A stretch of 53,183 bases of DNA from an uncultured Calothrix sp. GTDB lineage: Bacteria; Cyanobacteriota; Cyanobacteriia; Cyanobacteriales; Nostocaceae. Under the pieces are notes generated by a model that was not told where the DNA came from, did no database searches, and worked only from the letters and a program-made list of their open reading frames with translations. The position numbers and the translations under genes are program-made. The stretch covers positions 1-53,183 of the forward strand of contig CALJJQ010000080.1 of NCBI GenBank assembly GCA_937973965.1, written 5' to 3'. Below, piece after piece: positions 9,378-19,050 of this stretch (its first letter is position 1; every line of letters starts with the position of its first letter).

Positions 9378-10247
9378 ATGGCAATAACTACCGCAGCTTC
9401 TCGTTTAGGAACAGAAGCATTTGACCGGACTGCACCCCTAGAAATGCGTCCCCGCACAACCAAAGAAGAAGTAGAGTTAATTATCAGTGCTGTTTATCGA
9501 CAGTTATTAGGTAATGACTATTTGATGAAAGCGGAAAGGCTTACCAGTGCGGAATCATTATTACGTGATGGTAAAATTACCGTGCGTGACTTTGTGCGTC
9601 AGGTAGCCAAATCGGAACTCTACAAGCAGAAATTTTTCTATAACTGCTTTCAAACTCGGACAATAGAGTTAAATTATAAGCACCTACTAGGTCGCGCACC
9701 CTATGATGAGTCCGAGATTATTTTTCACTTAGATTTGTATCAAAACGCGGGATTTGAAGCAGATATCGATTCTTACATCGATTCACCAGAGTACGAAGCG
9801 AATTTTGGCGAGAATATTGTTCCCTATTATCGTGGTTTCCAAACCCAAATTGGACAGAAAACCGTTGGTTTTAGCCGCATGTTCCAATTATATCGGGGAT
9901 ATGCAAACAGCGATCGCGCCCAATTAAAAGGAAGTTTACCCCATTTGGTGAATGAACTGGGAAGGAATGATGCCAGTGCAGTTGTATCACCTTCGGGAAC
10001 TCAATCTGGATTTGCGTATGTTGCTCCGACAAAGGGTGTCACCCCAGCAACCGGATTTGGTGGTGGTGCAACCTTTGGTAAGGAAGGAAGACTATATCGG
10101 GTGGAAACTGCGGGTGTATTTGGTGCTGGATATCCGAAAACCCGTCGTGTGAATCAAGCGGTGGTAATTCCCTACGAGGAGTTATCTGGTTATATGCAAC
10201 GTGTTCAGCGTCAGGGTGGAAAAATCGCTAGTATTACACCTGTTTAG
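9378..10247 (+). CDS. cpcC: Phycocyanin rod linker, second copy
   Basis: A 289-residue linker with the same two-domain plan as the preceding gene: linker domain ([44 protein letters not shown]) and a C-terminal CpcD-like domain from about residue 235 ([12 protein letters not shown] ... [11 protein letters not shown]). Its length and sequence are close to the single CpcC of other heterocystous strains, so it is probably the canonical rod linker and the 272-residue copy the paralogue. It is separated from that copy by 167 bases. Confidence 0.88.
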   Translation: MAITTAASRLGTEAFDRTAPLEMRPRTTKEEVELIISAVYRQLLGNDYLMKAERLTSAESLLRDGKITVRDFVRQVAKSELYKQKFFYNCFQTRTIELNYKHLLGRAPYDESEIIFHLDLYQNAGFEADIDSYIDSPEYEANFGENIVPYYRGFQTQIGQKTVGFSRMFQLYRGYANSDRAQLKGSLPHLVNELGRNDASAVVSPSGTQSGFAYVAPTKGVTPATGFGGGATFGKEGRLYRVETAGVFGAGYPKTRRVNQAVVIPYEELSGYMQRVQRQGGKIASITPV

Positions 10248-10378
10248 GAGGAGATAGGAGACAGGAGACAGAAGATAAGTAATTATTATTATTTGTTATT
10301 TATGACTTACTTCCCCAACTCATGAGCATCTCCTGCTCCCTTTCTCCCTATATTGTTAAGATGGAAGAGGATAAAAAT

Positions 10379-10603
10379 ATGCTGGGAACAAAACTATTTC
10401 GCTACGAAGTTGCTGGACTCAAGCAAAGTGATGAAACTGACAATTTGGGCTATCAAATTCGCAGTAGTGCCAATACAATTATTACAGTTCCCTACAACCG
10501 GATGAACTCGGAAATGCGACGGATTACTCGGATGGGTGGAAAAATTGTGAATATTCAACCTGTGTCCCTGACAGAAAGTACTGAGAATCACGATAATAAT
10601 TAA
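10379..10603 (+). CDS. cpcD: Rod-capping linker CpcD
   Basis: A 74-residue protein consisting only of the CpcD domain: LGTKLFRYEVAGLKQSD at the start and MRRITRMGGKIVNIQPV at the end. It caps the outer end of phycocyanin rods and limits rod length. The ATG at 10379 is chosen because family members start close to FRYEV and a GGAAGAGG ribosome site lies just upstream. An in-frame ATG at 10322 would add 19 unrelated residues. Last gene before a strong terminator. Confidence 0.9.
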   Translation: MLGTKLFRYEVAGLKQSDETDNLGYQIRSSANTIITVPYNRMNSEMRRITRMGGKIVNIQPVSLTESTENHDNN

Positions 10604-10769
10604 TAATTAATTTTATCAATCCAAACTGGGATATATCCTCAATTTTTTTCTGGGTGAATAGTTGGGTTTTGGAGACGCGCTCTAGGTGACTTCTCATCGG
10701 AGAGAAGATATATCTGTGAGTAGAGTAAATCTAAATTTCCAGCAAAAAAATTTACTTTTTGTGAAATTA

Positions 10770-10800
10770 GGGCGCATCTAGGAAAGACTGCGCCCTTTAT
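10770..10800 (+). terminator. Intrinsic terminator after cpcD
   Basis: GGGCGCA (10770-10776) and TGCGCCC (10789-10795), a perfect 7-bp stem with a 12-base loop, followed by TTTATAATT. It probably ends the structural cpc transcript, leaving cpcE-cpcF to read-through or their own promoter. The remaining gap up to 10962 is AT-rich and holds no gene. Confidence 0.75.
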
Positions 10801-10962
10801 AATTAAAATATGGATCAGGTAGTAGCAAAAATAAATTATCCTATTTCCAATCAGTTAATAAATTTAGTTAATAGTTAACTGTCAATATTTATACATAATA
10901 GGACATTTTTATAATTGTAACTCCCTGACTAAATTATTGAATACTCAGAATTTTGATAATTA

Positions 10963-11787
10963 ATGGATGTCAACTTTGAGCAAAATCAAGATAATGAAAC
11001 CCTGACAATTGAACAAGCGATCGCAAATTTACGCGGGAATGATTTAGGTTTGCGTTTCTATGCAGCTTGGTGGTTAGGAAGATTCCGGGTGCAAAATCAA
11101 GAAGCAGTTAGGGAATTAATTATCGCTCTGGAGGATACGGATGACCGCACACCGGAAGGTGGGTATCCATTGAGACGTAATGCGGCCCGTGCTTTGGGGA
11201 AAATTGGTGATTTGTCAGCAGTAGAGGGATTGATTCAAGCTTTAGAATGTGCAGATTTTTACGTGAGAGAAGCTGCTGCTGAGTCCTTGGGAATGTTGGG
11301 GGATAATTCGGCGATTCCGGCTTTAGGTAATTTGTTATCCTGTGGGGTGGAAGGGGAAGGATTGATCCAACCCCAACCGGATAATACCCATCCCTACGAC
11401 GCGATTATTGAAGCCTTGGGTAGTTTACAAGCTGTTGATTTCATACCCCAAATAGAATTATTCTTACAGCATCCGACACCACGGGTACAGTATGCCGCAG
11501 CAAGAGCGATGTATCAGTTGACCAACGAAGGAAAGTATGGCGATATATTAATTAGGGCTTTAGGTGTGGATGATTTACAATTGCGTCGCGCAGCCTTGAC
11601 GGATTTAGGTGCGATTGGTTACTTACCAGCAGCTGAGGCCATTTCCCAAACTTTAGCAGAAAACAGTTTAAAATTAATTGCCCTCAAAGGATTACTGGAA
11701 CATCAGGTAAAAAAGGTCTCACCCCCCACCCCCACCCTAACGGAGGATGTTATAAGAGTGATTACCTTGATGGACTCGCTACTATAA
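10963..11787 (+). CDS. cpcE: Phycocyanobilin lyase subunit CpcE
   Basis: A 274-residue HEAT-repeat protein. The N-terminus TIEQAIANLRGNDLGLRFYAAWWLGRF and the repeats LRRNAARALGKIGDLSAVEGL and VREAAAESLGMLGDNSAIPAL are hallmarks of CpcE. With CpcF it forms the heterodimer that attaches phycocyanobilin to C84 of CpcA. It lies downstream of cpcBACCD and before cpcF, the standard order. Codons and HIP1 sites match the neighbours. Confidence 0.92.
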   Translation: MDVNFEQNQDNETLTIEQAIANLRGNDLGLRFYAAWWLGRFRVQNQEAVRELIIALEDTDDRTPEGGYPLRRNAARALGKIGDLSAVEGLIQALECADFYVREAAAESLGMLGDNSAIPALGNLLSCGVEGEGLIQPQPDNTHPYDAIIEALGSLQAVDFIPQIELFLQHPTPRVQYAAARAMYQLTNEGKYGDILIRALGVDDLQLRRAALTDLGAIGYLPAAEAISQTLAENSLKLIALKGLLEHQVKKVSPPTPTLTEDVIRVITLMDSLL

Positions 11788-11890
11788 AATCCAGTCAAGA
11801 GTTATGAGTTAAGAGTTACGAACTCCAGTTTATTTCTAACTCTTAACTCTTGACTCTTTATTTTCCGGATAAACATTTTGAGATTAAATC

Positions 11891-12631
11891 ATGAATAATT
11901 CCCAACTTTGTCAAACATTAGTTAAAGCAGTAGAAGAAGCTGATTCCTCAAAAACACTATTGGAAGCGGTACAAAATTTAGCAGATGCCAACCTAGAAGA
12001 ATCTGTGCCTACTTTGATTGCGGCTTTGGGGTATAATAATCCAGGTGCTGCCGTTGCTGCCGTTGACGGGTTGGTAAAAATTGGTAAACCGGCGGTGACA
12101 TCGTTATTGGAATTGATTGATAATTATAATTATGGAGCTAGGGCTTGGGCTGTGCGTGCTTTAGCGGGAATCGGTGATCCACGGGGACTGGAAACCTTGC
12201 TGGACGCAGCTAAAAATGACTTTGCCTTGAGTGTACGTAGAGCTGCTGCAAGGGGATTGGGCATAATAAAATGGCAGGAATTACCCCTGGAAGAGGCGAA
12301 AATTGCTCAACAACGAGCCTATGAAGTATTGACAGTGGTATGTCAAGACCCGGAATGGGTAGTGCGCTACGCTGGAGTAGTCGGTCTCGAAAGACTAGCG
12401 ATCGCAATCTTCAAAGTGCAAGAGGAGCTATTTGTCAAAATTACTTCAGATTTAGAGAAGGTCATGGCAGAAGATGAGGAAGTTTCTCTGAGAACCCGTG
12501 CAGAATTAGCATTACAAACACTGAGAATTGAAAGTAGTCAGTTGAATCATAACGCTTCCAAATTACACTTAAATTCCCAGCAATCGACAAAAGAAGAATA
12601 TGCACAACGGGGAGAAGGAAGGAGAAATTAG
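11891..12631 (+). CDS. cpcF: Phycocyanobilin lyase subunit CpcF
   Basis: A 246-residue HEAT-repeat protein with the conserved block YNNPGAAVAAVDGLVKIG, ARAWAVRALAGIGDPRGLETL and SVRRAAARGLGIIKW. It is the partner of CpcE. The last 30 or so residues are Asn/Gln/Ser-rich with no HEAT pattern, a tail longer than in typical CpcF. PecF is related, but no phycoerythrocyanin genes are present. The gap of 103 bases after cpcE includes a TAACTCTTAACTCTTGACTC repeat tract. The next gene begins 9 bases after its stop. Confidence 0.88.
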   Translation: MNNSQLCQTLVKAVEEADSSKTLLEAVQNLADANLEESVPTLIAALGYNNPGAAVAAVDGLVKIGKPAVTSLLELIDNYNYGARAWAVRALAGIGDPRGLETLLDAAKNDFALSVRRAAARGLGIIKWQELPLEEAKIAQQRAYEVLTVVCQDPEWVVRYAGVVGLERLAIAIFKVQEELFVKITSDLEKVMAEDEEVSLRTRAELALQTLRIESSQLNHNASKLHLNSQQSTKEEYAQRGEGRRN

Positions 12632-12640
12632 GGGGTAGGA

Positions 12641-13075
12641 GTGCAAATCCAAGATTTAAAAGTTGGTGACAAAATCGGTGTATTCTTTTATGATGATTGG
12701 CGTGGTAGGAAGGCGACGATTGAAACCGTTACCCACATATCTTCAACAGCTACAATTACAGTTTCTTCGGGAACACGGTATACCTACCAAGGTAGAGAAG
12801 TTGGTGCGTTAGGTGATGCAACCTATTTATGTAGTGTGAGTAAAGCAGAGGAAATTATTGCTAGGGATGGTATAAAACATCAGGAATCACCTGTTGTTAA
12901 TGAGTTAGGGATAAGAGAAAATAGGTTAATCAAATTATCCCAACTTGCGGCTGATAATGCAATTAAGATTCTCCATCAACATGGTTACTATAATGATAAG
13001 AGTGGTAAATTAGCTGAGATAGAATCCAAGATTGCGGCTATCGTTCAGGAGTATTTAGAGGAGATGGAAAAATAA
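12641..13075 (+). CDS. Unknown protein after cpcF
   Basis: A 144-residue protein with a GTG start directly behind GGGGGTAGGA. The N-terminal half is beta-rich and SH3-like in feel (LKVGDKIGVFFYDDWRGRKA ... TITVSSGTRYTYQGREVG). The C-terminal half is helical (LSQLAADNAIKILHQHGYY ... EYLEEMEK). No family is recognised. It starts 9 bases after cpcF and probably shares its transcript, so a role linked to phycobilisomes is possible but only inferred from position. Confidence 0.6.
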   Translation: MQIQDLKVGDKIGVFFYDDWRGRKATIETVTHISSTATITVSSGTRYTYQGREVGALGDATYLCSVSKAEEIIARDGIKHQESPVVNELGIRENRLIKLSQLAADNAIKILHQHGYYNDKSGKLAEIESKIAAIVQEYLEEMEK

Positions 13076-13102
13076 ATCAGGACTGACATTAGAGAAAGTC
13101 TC

Positions 13103-13277
13103 AGAGGATATTTGAAAAAGTTCATTTTTTGGGAGTAGAGACGACCCGACGGGTCGTCTCTAAAGGGAGAAGAGAATCGGGAGAGACGCAACATGTCGCG
13201 TCTGTACTTCATAACGAAAAATATACCATCAATAAGTGATTGATAAAGTGTTTATTGACACTTGAAAAACATCCTCT
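13103..13277. mobile_element. MITE-like element, family B, copy 1
   Basis: A 175-bp non-coding element with inverted ends: left AGAGGATATTTGAAAAAGT, right CTTGAAAAACATCCTCT. A related copy is at 38285-38470, and left-end fragments lie at 21401-21450 and 30237-30270. The interior carries two palindromes of the AGACG...CGTCT family, at 13136-13162 and about 13184-13203. Confidence 0.65.
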
Positions 13278-13289
13278 AAGTTCTTATTC

Positions 13290-14114
13290 ATGATATATAA
13301 TTTTAACTTTTCTAGTTCTCTCGTAAATCAACTAGAAAATCCATGTGTGCTATTTTTGCATGGATTTATGGGGAATAGGGAAGAATTTAGTCCTGTAATT
13401 AGGTTTTTAAAAACTGATTTTTGTTGTGTATCTATAGATTTACCAGGACACGGTAAAAATATCTTGTTAGATACAGAATTAGAGAACGAAACGCCCTATA
13501 GTATGTCTCAGGTTGCTGAGGGGATTATTGATTTTTTAGATAACTTAAAAATTTGCAAATGTTTACTTGTAGGTTATTCGATGGGTGGCAGATTGGGTTT
13601 ATATTTAGGAATTAATTATCCCCATCGTTTTTCCCACTTAATTTTAGAATCAGCTTCTCCGGGATTAGCAACTATTGAGGAACGAGAAGCTAGGATAAAA
13701 AATGATTTAGGAATTGCCAGAAAATTAAATCGTTGTCTACAAGCCAATGATTTTCAACAGTTTTTAATTAATTGGTATCAACAATCCATTTTTGGTCAAA
13801 TTAGTCATCATCCTGATTTTCCTCAAATTCTCCAGCAACGCTTGCAGTGTTACCCTTCGGAATTAGCTAAATCCCTGCAATATATGGGAACAGGTGTACA
13901 ACCGTCTTTGTGGGATAAATTAGCTAATCTGCAATTACCAGTACTATTAATCGTTGGTGAACAAGATAGGAAGTTTGTCGAAATTAACCAAAAAATGTGT
14001 AGTTTTAATCCTAAATTTTCCCTTCAGATAATTAAAAATTGTGGTCATAACATCCACTGGGAAGAACCGCAGCAATTTGCCGAAATTATTCATGATTTTT
14101 TCGTTAACAGTTAA
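13290..14114 (+). CDS. menH: MenH, SHCHC synthase
   Basis: A 274-residue alpha/beta hydrolase. Oxyanion segment LFLHGFMGN, nucleophile serine in GYSMGG, the MenH-typical ESASPGL, acid in GEQDRKF and histidine in NCGHNIHWEEP. MenH forms 2-succinyl-6-hydroxy-2,4-cyclohexadiene-1-carboxylate in the menaquinone/phylloquinone route; in cyanobacteria this leads to the phylloquinone of photosystem I. No other men gene is adjacent, which is common in cyanobacteria. The start ATG follows the family B element by 12 bases, so its promoter must lie in or before that element. Confidence 0.82.
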   Translation: MIYNFNFSSSLVNQLENPCVLFLHGFMGNREEFSPVIRFLKTDFCCVSIDLPGHGKNILLDTELENETPYSMSQVAEGIIDFLDNLKICKCLLVGYSMGGRLGLYLGINYPHRFSHLILESASPGLATIEEREARIKNDLGIARKLNRCLQANDFQQFLINWYQQSIFGQISHHPDFPQILQQRLQCYPSELAKSLQYMGTGVQPSLWDKLANLQLPVLLIVGEQDRKFVEINQKMCSFNPKFSLQIIKNCGHNIHWEEPQQFAEIIHDFFVNS

Positions 14115-14194
14115 TGTTTAATGTAAACCATCAACAACAATAAGTCAGAAATTAATTAGGGCTTGCTGAAAAAATAGCTAGACTTTAGATATCG

Positions 14195-14392
14195 TCAGAT
14201 GTTGAGCACAAATTGATACTGTTTATCATTTCCCGTAGTGATTCCCGTTTCCCGTACACCCAGAACTGTTAACATTGCCGTCAAATCACCTTTACTGTTA
14301 GTGTTTTGTTGTGAAACCACCGCGATCGCATTTGTAAAGGGAAGCACTGGATAATGCAGAATCCGTCCAGATAAAAGTATTTCTAAATACAT
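14195..14392 (-). CDS. Possible small protein after the kinase gene
   Basis: A 65-residue ATG frame, GRILHYPVLPFTNAIAVVSQ near the start, with a HIP1 octamer in frame. It lies 45 bases downstream of the response-regulator/kinase gene on the same strand. The pattern looks coding-like, but no family is recognised and no clear ribosome site is seen. Confidence 0.25.
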   Translation of the reverse strand: MYLEILLSGRILHYPVLPFTNAIAVVSQQNTNSKGDLTAMLTVLGVRETGITTGNDKQYQFVLNI

Positions 14393-14437
14393 AAGAGTGA
14401 GTAGGGAAGGGGAATGAGTTATTTTCTAGTGAGGGAA

Positions 14438-15709
14438 CTAAGAAGTTCTTTGGGAAATTGGAATCTGTACCATAAACTCTGTTCCTTTACCGGGAGTGGA
14501 ATAACAGTCAATTTTGCCATCGTGTTTTTCTGTGATAATTTGGTAACTGATAGATAATCCTAAACCAGTTCCCTTACCGACAGGTTTAGTGGTAAAGAAG
14601 GGATTGAACAGCTGGTCGCGAATATTTTCAGGAATACCAATACCGTTATCGATAATAGCAATTATTACCCATCCAGATACCATCGATGTGCGGATGGTGA
14701 TGGTGGGAGAATCTATTTTTGCTTCCTCTAGAGCATCAATGGCATTACTAAGAATATTCATGAATACCTGGTTCAGTTGACCGGGATAGCATTCAATTGC
14801 TGGTAATTGACCGTAATCCCGAATTATCTGGATTGCTGGGAAATTAGGTTTGGCTTTGAGGCGATGCTGTAGGATCAGTAAAGTATTCTCGATACCCTCA
14901 TGGATATCCACCTGTTTACATTCCGCTTCATCTAAACGGGAAAAATTTCGTAAAGACAACACCAAATCCCGAATGCGATCGCTACCAATTTCCATTGATT
15001 TAAGTATTTTCAGCAGGTCTTGTTGTAAAAATTCTAAGTCAAGTTCTGCTGCTCGTTCCTGGATTTCCGCAATAGGCTGGGGATAGTGGTGTTGATAGAG
15101 ACAGAGAAAATCTAGTAAATTCTGAATATATTCCCTGACATGGGTAATATTCGCATGGATAAAATTAACGGGATTATTGATTTCGTGGGCGATTCCCGCG
15201 ACTAACTGACCCAGGGCAGACATTTTTTCACCCTGTACTAATTGCAACTGAGCCTTTTGCAAATTTACCAGTGCCTGCTGTAATTCCTGGGTGCGTTGTT
15301 CCATAATGCAGTTAGCATTGCGTAGTTGCAGATGTACCTGAATCCGCGCTAATACTTCCTCGTTTTGAATCGGTTTGGTAATGTAATCGACAGCACCTAG
15401 ACTAAATCCTTTCACCTTATCTACGGGGTCAGATAGAGCTGTCATAAAAAAAACTGGAATATCGCAGGTATTAGGATTTGCTTTGATGCGTTGACAGGTT
15501 TCAAACCCATCGATTCCCGGCATCATCACATCTAGTAAAATTAGGCTAGGTTGGTAGGTTTCTAAGCGTTGCAGAGCGGTTTCCCCATTTTTGGCGATCG
15601 CCACTCGATAACCATGCGCACTCAGGAGGTCGAATAGTACCTGTAAATTGGTGGGTGTATCATCTACAACTAAAATTGTATTTTCCTGAGCCGGCACGTC
15701 GGTGGTCAT
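14438..15709 (-). CDS. Response regulator-histidine kinase fusion
   Basis: A 423-residue cytoplasmic protein. The N-terminal receiver domain runs to about residue 125 (DD16-17, phosphoacceptor D60 in [11 protein letters not shown]90, K112). A coiled coil (about 132-163) is followed by a HisKA-like helix with H175 in [12 protein letters not shown], then an ATPase domain (N box [14 protein letters not shown] boxes IIDNGIGIP and GKGTGLGLS). It can receive phosphate from the membrane hybrid kinase encoded just upstream on the same strand and pass the signal on. There are no membrane segments. The downstream target is unknown. Confidence 0.87.
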   Translation of the reverse strand: MTTDVPAQENTILVVDDTPTNLQVLFDLLSAHGYRVAIAKNGETALQRLETYQPSLILLDVMMPGIDGFETCQRIKANPNTCDIPVFFMTALSDPVDKVKGFSLGAVDYITKPIQNEEVLARIQVHLQLRNANCIMEQRTQELQQALVNLQKAQLQLVQGEKMSALGQLVAGIAHEINNPVNFIHANITHVREYIQNLLDFLCLYQHHYPQPIAEIQERAAELDLEFLQQDLLKILKSMEIGSDRIRDLVLSLRNFSRLDEAECKQVDIHEGIENTLLILQHRLKAKPNFPAIQIIRDYGQLPAIECYPGQLNQVFMNILSNAIDALEEAKIDSPTITIRTSMVSGWVIIAIIDNGIGIPENIRDQLFNPFFTTKPVGKGTGLGLSISYQIITEKHDGKIDCYSTPGKGTEFMVQIPISQRTS

Positions 15710-15994
15710 TTTTTACTCCTGGTGTTTTGAAGAGGTTTTAGTTTTCAGCATTTAATAGGAATCCGATTTGAATCTGGAAATGACTAACGTAGGTAGGGAA
15801 CAGGAAGTAGGGAACACAGATGTACTTTATTTCGTCACACGAGTACAGGCTAGGGGAACAAAAATCCAATATGATTCCTAAAGAAGATATTTTGAACTAT
15901 GAGGAGTGATTTATTTTTCAGTGTAAATCACGATTTTATGATGAAAATCAGACGAAATAGCCGATAAATAATCTGGGATTGGAACATGGGGTGA

Positions 15995-18205
15995 CTACAC
16001 CCAAGGTTCTAAAAGTCGTAAAATCCCTTCATCATCAAATTGCTGACTCAATTCCAGGATTTTATTGGCCAGGGGAATATATTTAGGTGCTAATTGTTTG
16101 AGACGGTTTGCTTCCTGTTGTACCTCACTCATAAAGCCACCTTGGGCGGCGGTATAAAGGGCTGCTAGTTCCTCTGGGGGTGGAAAGACTATTTCTGCTG
16201 TTTGAGTGGAATTATCATCCTGTGTAATCTCTACGTTAGGGTTTTCTGCCCAAATCCACTCCAAGTTTAACAACCGCTTGATTTCCGCCAGTAATCCGTT
16301 AAAATCCAGAGGTTTTGGGAAAAAACCGCTACATCCAGCATCCACACTATCCTGCATATCTACCTGGGATAGGGTTGCGGGGGAAGCGATGATGGGGGTT
16401 TGAGCAAAATCGGTCATTTGTCGCAATTGACGGGTCATTTCCAGACCATCCATGACAGCCATGTGAACATCGGTAATAATCAGGTCGGGATGCATTTTTT
16501 GAGCAATATCTAGACCCTGTTGTCCGTTTTCCGCTTCCGCAACTTCAAAACCCAAGGGTTCTAGCATATTCATCGCAACCAAGCGATTTTCCTCCCGGTC
16601 ATCCACCACAAGGATTTTCCGTCGTTCCCCTTGATAACCCACCACAACTTGATCCGCGATCGCTTCTGTGGTTATCCATTCGGAAGTAAGGGGTAGGTCG
16701 AGTTCAAACCAAAAGCAACTTCCCTGACCCAGAACACTTTTAACTTGAATTTCACCTCCCATTTTCTGAATAATTTGCTGACTGATAGCTAGTCCTAATC
16801 CTGTCCCTTCCATGTTCCGTTCCCTTTTCCCTGCTTGCTCAAAGGGGAGGAATATGGAAGCTAATTTTTCCTTGGCGATACCAATCCCACTATCTTTGAC
16901 CTGGAAGCGAATACGACGCATCCCTTCGGAATCAAGGGAGGTATCATCAACAACTTCTATCCGAAAGGAAACACAGCCAGCATCAGTAAATTTGACGGCA
17001 TTACTGAGTAAATTTAGTAACACCTGTCGCAATCGTTTATCATCAGCATGGACTGCTGTCGGTAAATTGGCTCCCGGTTGAAACTTAAATTCCACACCTT
17101 TTTGTTCTGCCTTAATCCGACAAATATCCGCAGTGGAAGCAAGGAAGTTGGCAAAGTGGAAATCCTGGGGATAGAGTTCCATTTTTTGCGCTTCCAATTT
17201 CGATAAATCTAAAATATCGTTAATCAGGGTGAGGAGATGGGAAGCACACTGGTGAATCACCCGAAAACCCTTAATATGTTTCTCGGTGGTGGTGGGTTCG
17301 CGTTCTAGGATTTGCACATAACCCAGGATACCATTAAGGGGAGTTCGTAGTTCGTGGTTCATGTTGGCAAGAAATTGGCTTTTTGCTCGGTTCGCAGCTT
17401 CCGCAGCAGTGCGAGCAATTTCCAATTCCCCTAACTTTTGTTGTAAATTAGCTTGGGTAATGTCCAAACTTTCTGCCATCTGGTTAAATGCTTGGGATAC
17501 CTCCTCAATCTCATCCTGGGTCTGGATTGCCATGCGGTGGGATAAATTTCCTCTACCAATCTCATTTGCTCCCACTTGGAGTTGTTTGAGGGATTGAATT
17601 ATCGGACGTAAAACTAGCCAAAATAATCCTGATACCATCAACATTAATAAAACGATGGTGGCATAGGCAACATTAGTGGCGATCGCATTTACTTGTTGTA
17701 ATTCTTTCTCTGCTGCTGCTGCTTGTTGTTGAGCTTCCTTTGTTAAATCTGCCAAAAAGAAGTCTATATCTCGCTTAAAGCCGTTGATAGCGCGAAAATC
17801 AGCCTTAATATCCGCTTCTGTTTTAATTAATCCCCAGTTAATCCCCTCAACCACATTTTCTTCTAATTCCTCCCACAGTTCCTGTCGATTGCGGATATAT
17901 TTAAGCTCCGGTGTGGATACCAAAGATTCCAATAAATCCAACGCTTCCTCAATCCCCTGATCGAACTTATCCTCCTTTTCCTCATCAATATTGCGGAACA
18001 ACACATGGTCTTTGAGTTCCAGAATTTCCGCATAAAGACGATTTTGCACCAGGGTAGTCGCTTGCATCCGTCGCAGAGCTTGGCTATACTTCTGGTAGCT
18101 GCTGTGTTGGATTTGATTGCGCCACAAAGTACTACCACCAGAAATCAGCGCGATCGCTCCCACTAATCCCAGGGACAGTCCGATAAACTTGGTTGCTATT
18201 TTCAT
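15995..18205 (-). CDS. Membrane hybrid histidine kinase
   Basis: A 736-residue protein. Transmembrane helix at about 8-26, helical periplasmic sensor of about 150 residues, second transmembrane helix at about 180-200, HAMP, coiled coil, HisKA with H284 in NMNHELRTPLNG, HATPase_c (GIGIAKEKL, GTGLGLAIS), receiver domain with D579 in LIITDVHM, and a helical tail. The start ATG overlaps the stop of the PhnD-like gene (ATGA), so the two are translationally coupled. This suggests that the binding protein presents a ligand to the sensor domain, as in other periplasmic-binding-protein/kinase pairs (inference). Confidence 0.9.
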   Translation of the reverse strand: MKIATKFIGLSLGLVGAIALISGGSTLWRNQIQHSSYQKYSQALRRMQATTLVQNRLYAEILELKDHVLFRNIDEEKEDKFDQGIEEALDLLESLVSTPELKYIRNRQELWEELEENVVEGINWGLIKTEADIKADFRAINGFKRDIDFFLADLTKEAQQQAAAAEKELQQVNAIATNVAYATIVLLMLMVSGLFWLVLRPIIQSLKQLQVGANEIGRGNLSHRMAIQTQDEIEEVSQAFNQMAESLDITQANLQQKLGELEIARTAAEAANRAKSQFLANMNHELRTPLNGILGYVQILEREPTTTEKHIKGFRVIHQCASHLLTLINDILDLSKLEAQKMELYPQDFHFANFLASTADICRIKAEQKGVEFKFQPGANLPTAVHADDKRLRQVLLNLLSNAVKFTDAGCVSFRIEVVDDTSLDSEGMRRIRFQVKDSGIGIAKEKLASIFLPFEQAGKRERNMEGTGLGLAISQQIIQKMGGEIQVKSVLGQGSCFWFELDLPLTSEWITTEAIADQVVVGYQGERRKILVVDDREENRLVAMNMLEPLGFEVAEAENGQQGLDIAQKMHPDLIITDVHMAVMDGLEMTRQLRQMTDFAQTPIIASPATLSQVDMQDSVDAGCSGFFPKPLDFNGLLAEIKRLLNLEWIWAENPNVEITQDDNSTQTAEIVFPPPEELAALYTAAQGGFMSEVQQEANRLKQLAPKYIPLANKILELSQQFDDEGILRLLEPWV

Positions 18206-19050
18206 TGACTGCTCCTCCCTGATAAGTTCAACTGACGACGTAATTCCCCGATGGACTCGTAATCCTCATCTTCCACCAACGTATATCCAACGGTTTTTGC
18301 ACCCATCAAGTCCTTAATTCCCGCAGGTGCAGTCAAAAAAGCTTTTTTGAGTTTCTGAATAAATTCCGGAGGTAGGTTTTGAGAAACCAGTATGGGAGCA
18401 TGGGGAATGGGGTCTGATTCCCAGATAATGCGCAGATTTTCCCCCTTACCTTCTTCCCGCAATTGATTATAGGTAGCCAAATTCGTGGCGATCGCATCCA
18501 CCTGATTTGTTGCTAATAATTTCTCAGTTTCCTCGTGGGTTCCTCCAAACATCACCTGAGAAAAATGACGTTCTGGGTCAATTCCTAACTGTTTCAGTGC
18601 AGCTAAAGGTACAAGATAACCGGATGTAGAAGAACGGTCAACAAAACCCACCCGTTTACCCTTCAGGTCTTGCAAAGTTTTAATCGAGCTATTTGCAGTC
18701 ACCACAAAACAGGAACGATACCAAGGACGTACAGTATCCGCATCGACGGGAGCTACCAAGGGTTTGACTTTTGCTCCCCGTTCCACAGCTTCAAAATAGG
18801 AGATAACCCCAGCATAGACAGCATTCGCTCGTCCATCCACCACCATATCCACACTTTCTTGGTAGTCCTGAGCAATGATAAAATCCACCTGTTGTCCCAA
18901 CACCTGTTCTAAATGAGCTTCTAAGGGTGCAATCATCCGTTCCTGTTCAACTCGATCTTGAGTTGGTTGCACACTAATGCGTAGTACAGTTTCTGGGGAT
19001 GAGTAGGATAGATTTCTGGGTAGATTGGAGAGGAGAAGGAGAACAAGCAC
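18202..19050 (-). CDS. PhnD-like periplasmic binding protein
   Basis: A 282-residue substrate-binding protein of the phosphate/phosphite/phosphonate (PhnD) type: LRISVQPTQDRVEQERMIAPL, VDGRANAVYAGVISYFEAVER, LKGKRVGFVDRSSTSGYLVP, and a C-terminal GAKTVGYTLVEDEDYE. No permease or ATPase gene follows; instead it overlaps a sensor kinase by 4 bases, so a sensing role is more likely than uptake. The GTG at 19050 is the only usable start found, because an in-frame stop lies 18 bases upstream. The resulting signal sequence is hydrophobic but lacks the usual basic residues, so the 5' end may be altered or the start unusual. Confidence 0.8.
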   Translation of the reverse strand: MLVLLLLSNLPRNLSYSSPETVLRISVQPTQDRVEQERMIAPLEAHLEQVLGQQVDFIIAQDYQESVDMVVDGRANAVYAGVISYFEAVERGAKVKPLVAPVDADTVRPWYRSCFVVTANSSIKTLQDLKGKRVGFVDRSSTSGYLVPLAALKQLGIDPERHFSQVMFGGTHEETEKLLATNQVDAIATNLATYNQLREEGKGENLRIIWESDPIPHAPILVSQNLPPEFIQKLKKAFLTAPAGIKDLMGAKTVGYTLVEDEDYESIGELRRQLNLSGRSSQ

